64,000 bases of DNA from UBA5109 sp038148755 (GTDB lineage: Bacteria; Pseudomonadota; Gammaproteobacteria; Pseudomonadales; Pseudohongiellaceae): NCBI GenBank assembly GCA_038148755.1, contig JAYQWA010000003.1, forward strand, positions 62,001 through 126,000. Direction: 5' to 3'. Made by a program: the position numbers and the translations under genes. This document shows positions 17,704-26,662 of the stretch, piece after piece (the stretch's first letter is position 1; each line of letters starts with the position of its first letter). The notes beneath the pieces are model-generated. The model worked only from the letters and a program-made list of their open reading frames with translations, was not told the DNA's origin and made no database searches.

Positions 17704-18585
17704 ATGCCGGCTATTCAGACACTATTAAGACAGCCCCTACTACATTTTGTTGCACTGGGTGCGCTGCTCTTTGTTTTTTACAGCTTCAGTGATGCAGGAG
17801 ATGAAGCTATTGATGAGAATATCATCACAGTTGATCGTGCTGCTTTGCTGACCTTTCTGCAGTTTCGCGCGGAAACTTTTAATGAAGCCTATTTTTCAGA
17901 GCAGTTGGATAATATAGATGCAGCACAGCTGCAAAGTCTGATTGATGAATATTACCGTGAAGAGGCCCTGTACCGGGAAGCTCAGACCATGGGTATGGAT
18001 GAGGGCGATTACAATATCAAGCAGCGTATGGTGGAAAAGCTAGTTTTTCTTTTGCAGGGTAATTTGGCGGCTGTTCCTGCACCTACTGAAGAACAACTGG
18101 AAAGTTATTATGCCGATAATGTTGATATATATCGGCGTCCGGCCTCTTACAGTTTTACCCATGTTTATGTGGAAGATCAGGAGCACAGTGCTGCAGGGCG
18201 TGAAAGGGCAGAAGCGCTACTGGCTGAATTAATTGACAACAATGTCGACTTTTTTGGCGCCTCAGAATATGGCGATATGTTTCCTTACTTGAAAAACTAT
18301 GTAAGGCGTTCGCGTGATTTCATACGCTTTAACTTCGATGAAGCCTTTGTCGAATGGCTGGATACAATCCGGGTAGAGGAAGGTTTATGGCAAGGCCCAG
18401 TGGAATCACCACTGGGGTTTCATCTTGTCATGCTGAGCAATCGTTTTCCTGCCGAAGTGCCTCCACTTGAAGATATGCGGGAACGTATTGTGGAAGACTA
18501 TTATATTGATCAACAATACCTGTTACGCCGTGCAGCTGAAGATCAGTTGGTACAAAAATATCAGCTGGTCGTGGAAGAGATTTAA
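17704..18585 (+). CDS. Membrane-anchored parvulin-like peptidyl-prolyl isomerase
   Basis: A 293-residue protein with one N-terminal membrane helix (LLHFVALGALLFVFYSF), a helical SurA-like chaperone region (residues about 50-125) and a degenerate parvulin domain ending GPVESPLGFHLVMLSNR. The orientation suggests the catalytic part faces the periplasm. It is immediately followed by the HupE/UreJ gene with no gap (stop 18583-18585, ATG 18586), so translation is coupled and the two probably work together. This pairing suggests assistance in folding or inserting the transporter, which is inference. Confidence 0.8.
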   Translation: MPAIQTLLRQPLLHFVALGALLFVFYSFSDAGDEAIDENIITVDRAALLTFLQFRAETFNEAYFSEQLDNIDAAQLQSLIDEYYREEALYREAQTMGMDEGDYNIKQRMVEKLVFLLQGNLAAVPAPTEEQLESYYADNVDIYRRPASYSFTHVYVEDQEHSAAGRERAEALLAELIDNNVDFFGASEYGDMFPYLKNYVRRSRDFIRFNFDEAFVEWLDTIRVEEGLWQGPVESPLGFHLVMLSNRFPAEVPPLEDMRERIVEDYYIDQQYLLRRAAEDQLVQKYQLVVEEI

Positions 18586-19581
18586 ATGCGTCTACCTATC
18601 AGGTTACTGCTGCTTGCTATGGCCTGTTGTTACAGCCAATTCAGTATGGCGCATGACGCCCGTCCGGTAGTGATTAATCTTATTGAACAGGCCCCGGATG
18701 TGTTTTTCGCTAGCCTGCGACCACCGCCGGTATTGCAGGCCAATAACTTCCCTGAACTGGTCTGGCCTGAATCCTGTATTAATCAGAGTGAGCAGAGTAG
18801 TGGGAATATTCGCTTATGTCCGGGAGGGCTGGATGGTTTAAGTTTTGCGATAAATTACCCACAGAGCAACCCGGCACTGGCTTCTTACTTTACCGTGACG
18901 TTTCTGGATGGCAGTAGCCGTAACATGATGTTGACGCCTTCGGAAAGTAGTTGGGAAGTGGAGGGCCCACCAACAATATTGGGCATTATCGGTGATTACA
19001 CCATACTGGGTTTTGAACATATCCTGGCAGGGTTGGATCACTTGTTGTTTGTGCTGGGCTTACTGGTTATATCCGGTACCGCTAAAAGAATTTTACTGAC
19101 GGTAACCGGTTTTACCCTGGCCCATTCAATCACTTTATTTTTATCAACCATGGGGCTGGTCAATATCCCCATTCCGCCAGTAGAGGCTATCATTGCCCTG
19201 TCTATTTTGTTTCTGGCCCATGAAATTTCCCGCAATCATACTGATTCATGGACCTATCGCGCGCCGGTTATTGTGTCATTCAGTTTTGGTTTGCTGCATG
19301 GTTTAGGTTTCGCCAGTGCGCTGGGTGATGTAGGTGTGGTTGCCAATCAGGTTTTGTTGTCGCTATTGTTTTTTAATGTAGGTGTTGAATTGGGTCAGCT
19401 GGTTTTTATTGCCGTTGTTGTGGTTGTATATTTAATTTTTAAAGAAGCTTACCTGCGCGTTAAATCAAAAGAATTCATACTAGGTGTTTCAAGTCTGAAC
19501 CTGGAGTTATTAATTGCCTATGTGATTGGTATTCCTTCAGCCTATTGGGTGATAGAACGCAGCGTCGGATTTTTAATATAA
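18586..19581 (+). CDS. HupE/UreJ family membrane protein
   Basis: A 331-residue protein with a signal peptide (ending SQFSMAHDARP), a periplasmic domain of about 120 residues, and then six or seven membrane helices starting near residue 130. The HupE/UreJ signature is visible as GFEHILAGLDHLLFVLGLL, FTLAHSITLFL and FGLLHGLGFASAL, with histidines inside helices. HupE/UreJ proteins are proposed metal (nickel or cobalt) carriers; this extended form with a large N-terminal domain has no defined substrate. Its end overlaps the convergent fghA gene by nine bases. No urease or hydrogenase genes are near. Confidence 0.82.
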   Translation: MRLPIRLLLLAMACCYSQFSMAHDARPVVINLIEQAPDVFFASLRPPPVLQANNFPELVWPESCINQSEQSSGNIRLCPGGLDGLSFAINYPQSNPALASYFTVTFLDGSSRNMMLTPSESSWEVEGPPTILGIIGDYTILGFEHILAGLDHLLFVLGLLVISGTAKRILLTVTGFTLAHSITLFLSTMGLVNIPIPPVEAIIALSILFLAHEISRNHTDSWTYRAPVIVSFSFGLLHGLGFASALGDVGVVANQVLLSLLFFNVGVELGQLVFIAVVVVVYLIFKEAYLRVKSKEFILGVSSLNLELLIAYVIGIPSAYWVIERSVGFLI

Positions 19582-20418
19582 AAACTTAGCGTGATGCTTT
19601 ATATGCTCATCAATAAAGCTGGCAATAAAGAAGTAGGAATGATCGTAGCCGGCCTGCATGCGCAAGGTTAGAGGATGTTTGGCTTTATCGCAGGCAGCCT
19701 GTAAGAGTTCGGGTTTGAGTTGCTCAATGAGGAAATCATCGGCTGCACCCTGATCGACCAGAATAGGCAGACGTTCTTCGGCCTTACTCATCAGCGCACA
19801 GGCATCGTATTGCTCCCAAAGCTGCTTATTATCACCAATATAATTACTCAGGGCTTTATGTCCCCAGGGGCAGTTCAGTGGAGAGCAAATAGGCGCAAAA
19901 GCTGAAACAGCTTTGTACCTGCCGGGGTTCTTCAACGCAATGGTTAATGCACCATGCCCGCCCATGGAATGTCCCATGATGGATGCATTATCAGTCTGTA
20001 ATGATAATTCACTTGCTGCCAGCACGGAGGGCAGTTCTTCAGTGACATAACTGTACATTTGGTAATGTTTTGCCCAGGGTTCCTGAGTGGCATTGACATA
20101 AAAACCTGCCCCCAAACCAAAATCATAAGCAGCTTCCGGATCATCCGGCACAGCATCACCACGGGGACTGGTATCCGGGCAGACAATAGCAACACCGGCC
20201 TCGGCAGCATAGCGTTGGGCGCCAGCTTTCTGAACAAAATTATCATCGGTGCAGGTTAAACCGGAGAGCCAGTAAATTAATGGCACCTTGGTTTCTTCAG
20301 CTTGCGGCGGCAAAAAAACCGAGAAGGTCATTTTGCAATTTAATACTGCAGACTGATGTGAAAATTTTAGCTGCTGCCCACCGAAACTTTTGTTTTTGCT
20401 TATCGCGTTAATGTCCAT
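19573..20418 (-). CDS. fghA: S-formylglutathione hydrolase
   Basis: A 281-residue esterase-D family enzyme of normal length. Diagnostic blocks are PLIYWLSGLTCTDDNF, CPDTSPRG, the nucleophile elbow GHSMGGHGAL and the C-terminal GYDHSYFFIASFIDEH, which includes the catalytic histidine. It hydrolyses S-formylglutathione to formate and glutathione in the cytoplasm, the second step of glutathione-dependent formaldehyde oxidation. The first enzyme (FrmA) is encoded about 2.5 kb away on the same strand. It lies 12 bp after the DUF3237 gene, so they likely form an operon. Confidence 0.95.
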   Translation of the reverse strand: MDINAISKNKSFGGQQLKFSHQSAVLNCKMTFSVFLPPQAEETKVPLIYWLSGLTCTDDNFVQKAGAQRYAAEAGVAIVCPDTSPRGDAVPDDPEAAYDFGLGAGFYVNATQEPWAKHYQMYSYVTEELPSVLAASELSLQTDNASIMGHSMGGHGALTIALKNPGRYKAVSAFAPICSPLNCPWGHKALSNYIGDNKQLWEQYDACALMSKAEERLPILVDQGAADDFLIEQLKPELLQAACDKAKHPLTLRMQAGYDHSYFFIASFIDEHIKHHAKFLY

Positions 20419-20430
20419 TAACTTCAGTGA

Positions 20431-20970
20431 TTAGAGTAGTCTGTAAAAACCAATGATGACATAAGGCTCTTCACCTTCTTCCAGACTTTCAGGGACATTC
20501 AGCGTACCAAGATAAATGGATTTATTAAGATAGTTATAAGGACTGTCAAGCGGGGCTTCCAAATCGATAACGGAGCGACGATACGATTCCCCATCACTGT
20601 TATGTGCGAGAACCCGGTTGATGACCTGAATAAGATAACCATCATCTGTGCGTAAAAGATAACGGGCATAAAGCTCGGTCACACCATCTGGCCGGACAAG
20701 CTGCCAATCCTCACCAAGGGGCATAACTTCACCACGGATATTGGGTCCCTGAAATGTGCCACCCGTTATCGGAATGATATTACGATGACCATTTTTACTT
20801 TCACCTACTGTCTGTGAAGGTGCAATGGTTACTTTTGCCTCCCAGGCAAACTCAGCTTCAAAATCAAAATGAGGGGCCAGACGATAATCCTGAGCCATAG
20901 CAGGAATTGAACCCAGTAAAGTTGTAAACATAAGTGCCATAACATGGCTGATGATTTTTCCTGACCGCAT
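20431..20970 (-). CDS. Secreted DUF3237 family protein
   Basis: A 179-residue protein with a signal peptide (ending SIPAMAQ) and a DUF3237 beta-barrel domain. The domain blocks are ITGGTFQGPNIRGEVMPLG, DWQLVRPDGVTELYARYLLRTDDG and a C-terminal YVIIGFYRLL. DUF3237 proteins have an AttH/lipocalin-like fold with no assigned reaction. The gene is 12 bp upstream of fghA and probably co-transcribed with it. Because it is exported, the link to cytoplasmic formaldehyde metabolism is unclear. Confidence 0.78.
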   Translation of the reverse strand: MRSGKIISHVMALMFTTLLGSIPAMAQDYRLAPHFDFEAEFAWEAKVTIAPSQTVGESKNGHRNIIPITGGTFQGPNIRGEVMPLGEDWQLVRPDGVTELYARYLLRTDDGYLIQVINRVLAHNSDGESYRRSVIDLEAPLDSPYNYLNKSIYLGTLNVPESLEEGEEPYVIIGFYRLL

Positions 20971-21280
20971 GAGAGTTGCTCCGGATTTATAAATGCATAT
21001 TTAAAAAAAAGACTACACCAATTGCATTGACCACTCAATATATGTAAGTGTTTGTCACTGAACAGGAATACAGCTCTTAAAATTTTTTCAGTGTGTTTAA
21101 TTTCTTAACAATGAAAAATCTTAAATGTTGAATTTATTCAAGCATGTTAGTGATAATATATTCTTATCATTGCAATAATCCAACTTTAAGTTCGGAACAG
21201 CTTCAGTCATAATTTCCTTTGCTTGACCCAAAGTTGCATAAGGCATATTTTCGGGTAAATATATTTAAAAGTATTTTCAT
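20971..21280. other. AT-rich divergent intergenic region, nothing recognised
   Basis: 310 bp between the divergent DUF3237 and Sel1-repeat genes. It is AT-rich, with stop codons in all frames and no recognisable gene remnant, repeat or hairpin terminator. It must hold promoters for both neighbours, but I cannot point to specific boxes with confidence. Confidence 0.5.
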
Positions 21281-21955
21281 ATGAACTTAAAAAAACTGCT
21301 TATTCTTTTATTCTTCCTGCCGGCATTGGTTTTTGCTGCTGATGAGTCTGACCAGGAATATCTGGATATTCTGGCTCTTGCAGAGCAGGGTGATGCGGAA
21401 GCTCAATTTGCCTTGGGAGAAATTAACTGGGAGCTTTATCTCGAAAGCAGACAACCACAATATCTGCAACATTATACAAAGTGGGCCACTTTAGCTGCAG
21501 AACAAAACCATCCTGACGCTCTGTACGGACTGGGTGTTAGGTATATAAACAGTACAGTAGATCATCCTTATGACTTAACCGAAGGTCTTCGGCTGCTTCA
21601 TCTTGCAGGTGAGCTGAATAGCTGGGAAGCACAGCGTTATCTTTCTGAGCTCTATTTCAGAGGTCCATATTTTGAAAAAAACTACAACGAAGGCTTAAGG
21701 TGGTTACGCTTGGGGGCAGGCCAGGGAATCATTCAGGCTCAAACCCGATTGGCACAAGAATATTTGACCGGCTCTAGAGTGCTGCAGGATAAAATAAAAG
21801 CCTATGTCTGGTTTTCTATGGCCGTCATGCAGGGAGACACTGAATCTGTTGCGGCAAGAGATGATGTTGAAGCCCAATTAAGTATCGGGCAACTTTCTAT
21901 CGCACGAGACCTGGCAACCCGCTGCTTCGATTCAGACTTTCAGGATTGCGAGTAA
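21281..21955 (+). CDS. Secreted Sel1-repeat (TPR-like) protein
   Basis: A 224-residue protein with a signal peptide (KKLLILLFFLPALVFA) followed by Sel1-type repeats. Visible units are AEQGDAEAQFALGEINW, AAEQNHPDALYGLGVRYI, AGELNSWEAQRYLSELYF and GAGQGIIQAQTRLAQEYL, then VWFSMAVMQGD. Sel1 repeats form alpha-solenoids for protein-protein contacts, usually in the periplasm. No partner gene is evident, since both neighbours run on the other strand. A role as a scaffold is inferred only from the fold. Confidence 0.82.
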   Translation: MNLKKLLILLFFLPALVFAADESDQEYLDILALAEQGDAEAQFALGEINWELYLESRQPQYLQHYTKWATLAAEQNHPDALYGLGVRYINSTVDHPYDLTEGLRLLHLAGELNSWEAQRYLSELYFRGPYFEKNYNEGLRWLRLGAGQGIIQAQTRLAQEYLTGSRVLQDKIKAYVWFSMAVMQGDTESVAARDDVEAQLSIGQLSIARDLATRCFDSDFQDCE

Positions 21956-22116
21956 GACCATCGTTCAAACATTGCTGCACACTTTTTTCTGGTTAATCGG
22001 CGAAAGCATGTCGATTAGCTCCTTATGCAAGAAGTGCAAGTGCAGTATCTAATGTGTCCTTAAGGTCCGCTAAGGATAGAAAGCAGGCGGTAGAGTTACA
22101 TCTGGGAATTAACATG

Positions 22117-22755
22117 TTAATGGATTTTAGTAGGCCAGTTTTCGGCCTTACCCGTGACGAGCCACGGCCTATATTTGACCATGATTGTCTTAAATAGCGG
22201 ACTCTGTATGTGATCGGCCAACCATTTATGGAGCGCCGGTAGCGGTAGCTTATCCGACCAGCCACGATCAACACCCATGAATTGACGAATGAAGGGGAAT
22301 ATCGCAATGTCTGTGATTGTAATGCTGGAGCCGACAAGTTGGGGAGAAGTCTCAAGCTGTGCGTTTAGCGTTTGCAAAAATACCAAACCGTTTTCGCGGG
22401 CACCGTGGCAATCATCAGGAAACTGATCAGGGTATTTGTAGCGGTCCAGTGCTTCCTTAAACGCACCATCATTCTGGGCGATTAGTTCACGGCTCTGATC
22501 TGTTTCAACCAGCCAATTATCAGGATCGTTTTGGCTCAATGACCAACGCATGATGTCCAAGCTTTCATCTAGCACTTTGTCATCTGAGATTTGAAGAACG
22601 GGCACTGTACCTTTTGGAGAAATCTCCAGCATGTGCTCCGGCTTGTCGCGTAATTCAATTTCACGTAACTCTAGCTTTGTGCCGGATTTTTGAAGCGCCA
22701 TACGAGCTCGCATCGCATAGGGGCAGCGGCGAAAATTATAGAGGATAGGAAGCAT
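22117..22755 (-). CDS. Glutathione S-transferase family protein
   Basis: A 212-residue GST-fold protein. The N-terminal thioredoxin-like domain begins LPILYNFRRCPYAMRARMAL, with the CPYA active-site form seen in glutaredoxin-2-like and omega-like GSTs. It continues with the cis-proline segment KGTVPVLQI and DESLDIMRW. The C-terminal helical domain includes GSSITITDIAIFPFIRQFM. It likely uses glutathione to reduce or conjugate small molecules. It lies 127 bp downstream of frmA, which also uses glutathione adducts, but the gap argues against tight co-transcription. Confidence 0.85.
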   Translation of the reverse strand: MLPILYNFRRCPYAMRARMALQKSGTKLELREIELRDKPEHMLEISPKGTVPVLQISDDKVLDESLDIMRWSLSQNDPDNWLVETDQSRELIAQNDGAFKEALDRYKYPDQFPDDCHGARENGLVFLQTLNAQLETSPQLVGSSITITDIAIFPFIRQFMGVDRGWSDKLPLPALHKWLADHIQSPLFKTIMVKYRPWLVTGKAENWPTKIH

Positions 22756-22882
22756 GATTTCCCTTTAACCTATAGGTTCATAGTAAGGTGAAGGTACATC
22801 TATTAAGATACTAATTCCTTATGTCGCAACAAAATAGATCAGAAGCTCTATTTCAATATTCGGTATTCACCCACCTATAAAA

Positions 22883-23986
22883 TCAATAAATCACTACCGA
22901 CCGAATACTTTCTCCGGCATGCATCAGGTCAAAGGCTTTATTGATATCTTCCAGCGGCATGGTGTGAGTAATCAAATCATCAATGTTTATTTTATTGTCC
23001 ATGTACCAATCAACAATCTTTGGTACATCGGTGCGGCCTCTGGCGCCACCGAAAGCCGTGCCGTGCCATGAACGTCCGGTGACTAACTGGAAGGGGCGCG
23101 TGGAAATTTCCTGTCCGGCACCGGCCACTCCGATGATGTAGGATTCTCCCCAGCCTTTATGGGTACATTCCAGTGCCTGGCGCATCACTTCAACATTGCC
23201 GATACATTCAAAACTGTAATCCACACCGCCGGTCATCTGCACAATATGATCAACGACATTTTCGACGTTTTTAGGATTAATAAAATCAGTCATGCCGAAT
23301 TTTTTACCCAATGCTTCACGGTCAGAGTTGAGATCAACGCCGATAATTTTGCTGGTACCGGCGAGTTTTAAACCCTGTATAACATTCAGACCGATACCGC
23401 CTAAACCAAATACTGCCGCAGTAGAACCGAACTCAACTTTGGCCTGAAAAATAACAGCACCAACGCCTGTTGTTACACCGCAGCCGATGTAACAGGCTTT
23501 ATCGTAGGGCGCATCATCACGAATTTTGGCGACTGAGATTTCCGGCAATACTGTGTAATTGGAAAAAGTGGAACAGCCCATGTAATGCAGAATCGGTTTG
23601 CCATCCAGAGAAAATCGGCTGGTGCCATCCGGCATTAAACCCTGGCCCTGAGTCGCGCGCACAGCCTGACATAAATTGGTTTTGGGATGCAGGCAGAAAT
23701 CACACTCGCGGCACTCTGCCGTATATAGCGGAATCACCGTATCGCCGGGTTTAACTGAGGTAACTCCGGCGCCAACCTCAACAACGACGCCGCAACCCTC
23801 ATGTCCCAGAATGGCAGGGAAAGCACCCTCAGGATCAGCACCACTTAAGGTGAATTCATCGGTATGGCAAATGCCGGTGGCTTTCAGTTCAACTAGAACT
23901 TCTCCAGCCTTTGGGCCTTCTAGATCGACTTCACAAATTTCCAGGGGTTTACCGGCTTCAAAAGCGACTGCAGCGCGTGTTTTCAT
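22883..23986 (-). CDS. frmA: S-(hydroxymethyl)glutathione dehydrogenase (class III ADH)
   Basis: A 367-residue class III zinc alcohol dehydrogenase. Catalytic-zinc segments are TGICHTDEFTLSGADPEG and ILGHEGCGVVVEVG. The structural-zinc loop shows CRECDFCLHPKTNLC, and the NAD-binding motif is FGLGGIGLNVIQG. It oxidises S-hydroxymethylglutathione to S-formylglutathione, which FghA then hydrolyses; the same enzyme usually reduces S-nitrosoglutathione. The AAAAGGACC region lies just upstream of the ATG on the minus strand. The window therefore encodes both steps of glutathione-dependent formaldehyde removal. Confidence 0.96.
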   Translation of the reverse strand: MKTRAAVAFEAGKPLEICEVDLEGPKAGEVLVELKATGICHTDEFTLSGADPEGAFPAILGHEGCGVVVEVGAGVTSVKPGDTVIPLYTAECRECDFCLHPKTNLCQAVRATQGQGLMPDGTSRFSLDGKPILHYMGCSTFSNYTVLPEISVAKIRDDAPYDKACYIGCGVTTGVGAVIFQAKVEFGSTAAVFGLGGIGLNVIQGLKLAGTSKIIGVDLNSDREALGKKFGMTDFINPKNVENVVDHIVQMTGGVDYSFECIGNVEVMRQALECTHKGWGESYIIGVAGAGQEISTRPFQLVTGRSWHGTAFGGARGRTDVPKIVDWYMDNKINIDDLITHTMPLEDINKAFDLMHAGESIRSVVIY

Positions 23987-24215
23987 GAAGTTGGTCCTTT
24001 TAATAGTAACTGTGAATTTTACCTATTCTGACAGCGATTTTGAGTGCAGACAAATTTCCGAAATAGTTCTTGCTAATGCCATAAAACAGGCATATATAGC
24101 GCTTAAATTTTATACAAATTCAGGGTCCTGCCCAGATGCAAGAACAATTTCGGGATATAGGCTGTTGCTCGACGCGAAAAGCGATCGTTCAGTTAATGGT
24201 TCAGCGTAATAGCTG

Positions 24216-25670
24216 ATGTATAAAACACTCATCATTACAGATAGCGAAGATATTGTTCTGGACGAAGGAAATCTGGAAGTCCTTGGTTTTGAAAAGTATT
24301 TAAAGGATTACCCTAAACTGCATGAACCTAAAACCCGGATTATTAACCTTTGTGATACTGAATATTATTTAAGCAAAGGTTATTACTGCTCACTGTTGGC
24401 GGAAGCCCGCAAACATACAGTTCTGCCCAGCGTTAAAGTTATTAATGAGCTGCGCGTATTCAATCATGAAGAAGGCCCCCTGATTAATTTACAACGGGAT
24501 CTCGGTAAGGTTCTTTATGATAGGGGAGTGCTTGATGTTTTCTGTTATTTTGGCTGGGTTGCAGATCCTCAATTACAGAAGCTGGGCAAAAAAATATTCA
24601 GTCAGTACCCTGCGCCAATTCTACATTTCAGTTTGTCCAAAAATGACAGCGGTTTTAATTTACAAATCAAACGTTTTGCCTATTCATCGCTAGATGCCGA
24701 ACAGTCTGAGTTGTTTCAGCAAAGGCTGAAAGAATTTGTACAAACCGTGTGGCGAGGCAGCGCCAAGCGTAAACATGGTCGCTGGGATATGGCCATCTTG
24801 GTAAATACCCATGAAAAGGTACCACCTAGCAATAAGGATGCCATTTCACGATTCATCAAAGCAGCGGGAAAATATGGCATTACTGCAGAGACAATAACTG
24901 CTGAACAGTTTCAGAATATCGGCCACTATGATGCTTTGTTTATTCGGGAAACCACAGCGATCGACCATCACACTTATCGTCTGGCCAGTCGAGCAGAAAA
25001 CATGGGACTGGTTGTTATAGATGATCCGGCATCCATTTTACGTTGCTGCAATAAAGTTTATCTGCACGACGCCTTTTCATATCAGAAAGTGCCGAGTTTA
25101 TTGACGCAGGTTGTTAACAACAAAAATAAAAAAATGTTGGATAAGATCGAACAGAATTTTTCCTATCCTTTGGTATTAAAAATGCCGGAAGGTTCTTTTT
25201 CCCGGGGAGTATTTAAAATAAATAATCGCCACGAATTAAAGCAGCAAATGACGGAACTGTTTAAAGAGAGTGCTTTAGTGTTGGTACAGGAATATCTCTA
25301 TACCCAATTTGACTGGCGCATCGGCGTGTTAAATGGCCGGGCTATTTACGCCTGTAAATATTTGATGGCACGTAATCACTGGCAAATTTACAACCATAAC
25401 GTCAAAAAACATTTCAGTGGGGGCTTTGAAACACTGCCAACTTTTGAAGTGCCTAAGGTGGTACTGGATGCTGCCATTAAAGCCTCCAATATAGTCGGGC
25501 AAGGTCTATATGGTGTAGATATCAAAGAGGTTGGAAATCGTGCCTATGTGATTGAAGTCAATGATAACCCCAGCATAGATCATGGCGTTGAGGATAATTA
25601 TCTGGGAGATGAACTCTATATGTTAATTATGTCTGAGTTCCAGCGCCGACTAGAGCAGAGGGGGCGGTAA
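24216..25670 (+). CDS. RimK-like ATP-grasp ligase with N-terminal RLAN-type domain
   Basis: A 484-residue protein. Residues about 1-180 form an N-terminal RimK-like accessory domain (YLKDYPKLHEPKTRIINLCD, YYLSKGYYCSLLAEARKH). The C-terminal ATP-grasp domain (about 265-480) has YPLVLKMPEGSFSRGVF, VLVQEYLYTQFDWRIGVL and the metal-binding end YVIEVNDNPSIDHGVED. RimK-type enzymes ligate amino acids, usually glutamate, to a protein or small-molecule carboxylate; the substrate of this long form is unknown. The GNAT gene begins directly after the stop (25671), and two further genes overlap in series, so a four-gene operon is likely. Confidence 0.85.
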   Translation: MYKTLIITDSEDIVLDEGNLEVLGFEKYLKDYPKLHEPKTRIINLCDTEYYLSKGYYCSLLAEARKHTVLPSVKVINELRVFNHEEGPLINLQRDLGKVLYDRGVLDVFCYFGWVADPQLQKLGKKIFSQYPAPILHFSLSKNDSGFNLQIKRFAYSSLDAEQSELFQQRLKEFVQTVWRGSAKRKHGRWDMAILVNTHEKVPPSNKDAISRFIKAAGKYGITAETITAEQFQNIGHYDALFIRETTAIDHHTYRLASRAENMGLVVIDDPASILRCCNKVYLHDAFSYQKVPSLLTQVVNNKNKKMLDKIEQNFSYPLVLKMPEGSFSRGVFKINNRHELKQQMTELFKESALVLVQEYLYTQFDWRIGVLNGRAIYACKYLMARNHWQIYNHNVKKHFSGGFETLPTFEVPKVVLDAAIKASNIVGQGLYGVDIKEVGNRAYVIEVNDNPSIDHGVEDNYLGDELYMLIMSEFQRRLEQRGR

Positions 25671-26147
25671 ATGGCTTACGTTTCCATTCATCAAGCATCG
25701 TTGGCGAACCTAACAGATTTACTAGAAATTGAGCAAAACAGTTTTTCCAGCGACAGAGTCAGTCACAGACAAATGCGATATATTCTGAGTCAGGCTAAAG
25801 CTTTTAGTCTGATGGCAAAAATGGAATCTAAGATTGTTGCTTACTGTACCTGCTTTACGCCACGTTTACCCAGAGCGGCACGCCTTTATTCCCTGGCAGT
25901 TTTACCGGCTTACAGGGACAAGGGGATAGCATCTAAGCTGCTCAAAAAAGTCTGGCAAAAACTTAGATCCCTGAATTATATGAGTTGTAATCTGGAAGTC
26001 AGAAAAGAAGACAGACATACCCAGGCTTTGTATGCGAAATATGGATTTAAGGAAATTCAGTTATTACCAGGTTATTACGAAGACGGGGCAGATGGTATCA
26101 GAATGAAATGCGAATTTAAGACACAAAAAGTTAGGGCAGATAGATGA
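25671..26147 (+). CDS. GNAT-family N-acetyltransferase paired with the RimK-like ligase
   Basis: A 158-residue GNAT protein. The acetyl-CoA motif A is visible as LYSLAVLPAYRDKGIASKLL, followed by SCNLEVRKEDRHTQALYAKYGF, typical of RimI-like enzymes. It probably acetylates an amino group on a protein or small molecule. It starts on the base after the ligase stop, and its end overlaps the MgtC gene by four bases (ATGA). RimK-like and GNAT pairs recur in proteobacteria, which implies action on the same substrate, but that substrate is unknown. Confidence 0.85.
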   Translation: MAYVSIHQASLANLTDLLEIEQNSFSSDRVSHRQMRYILSQAKAFSLMAKMESKIVAYCTCFTPRLPRAARLYSLAVLPAYRDKGIASKLLKKVWQKLRSLNYMSCNLEVRKEDRHTQALYAKYGFKEIQLLPGYYEDGADGIRMKCEFKTQKVRADR

Positions 26148-26662
26148 GTATGGTGGAATTTTTTGATATTACTCCCTATCGCTGGCATTCGATTTTGACT
26201 GCCATTATTTGCGGCGGCATGATCGGGTTCGAGCGACAGGTTCGAGGCAAGCCGGTAGGAATCAGAACAGCCTCGCTGATTACGCTGGGGACTTATGTCT
26301 TTATGGCAACAGCCTCTTCGTTTAATCCTGAATCTTATGATCCAACACGAGTGTTGGGGCAAATTATTACCGGTATCGGTTTTTTGGGCGCCGGTGTCAT
26401 GCTGGCACGGGACGGTGCAGTGGTTGGTGTAACTTCCGCGGCAACTATCTGGGTATTGGCGGCAATAGGTGTCATGATTGGAACCGATAACCTGATTGCC
26501 GGAGTAAAAATTTCCCTGCTGGTAGTTGGCATTTTATATGGTGTGGATATTCTTGAAAGGCATGTAAAAATTCTTACCAGAGGCGTACATGCGAGCATCA
26601 AGAATTTGCATCGCAAAGAAAACAAGGATAATCCAGCCGAAGAAGTGAAAAATCATGACTAA
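26144..26662 (+). CDS. MgtC/SapB family membrane protein
   Basis: A 172-residue MgtC-type protein with four or five membrane helices. The signature GGMIGFERQVRGKPVGIRTA is followed by LITLGTYVFMA, GQIITGIGFLGAGVMLARDG and VTSAATIWVLAAIGVMIG. MgtC-family proteins modulate ion homeostasis and ATP synthase or are needed under low magnesium; the small form here lacks the C-terminal ACT-like domain of Salmonella MgtC. Translation is coupled to the GNAT gene (4-bp overlap) and to the oxygenase gene (8-bp overlap). Its presence in this operon is unexplained. Confidence 0.9.
   Translation: MSMVEFFDITPYRWHSILTAIICGGMIGFERQVRGKPVGIRTASLITLGTYVFMATASSFNPESYDPTRVLGQIITGIGFLGAGVMLARDGAVVGVTSAATIWVLAAIGVMIGTDNLIAGVKISLLVVGILYGVDILERHVKILTRGVHASIKNLHRKENKDNPAEEVKNHD

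Noticed and set aside
21956..22116. Minus-strand frame ending LADLKDTLDTALALLA, then GGAG and a 14-codon frame
   Set aside because: It could be the end of one lost gene and the start of another, which would fit the deletion theme, but the pieces are too short and have no recognisable family.
23676..24209. Long plus-strand frame opposite the 5' part of frmA
   Set aside because: It is the antisense shadow of a confidently identified gene and its end has no homology.
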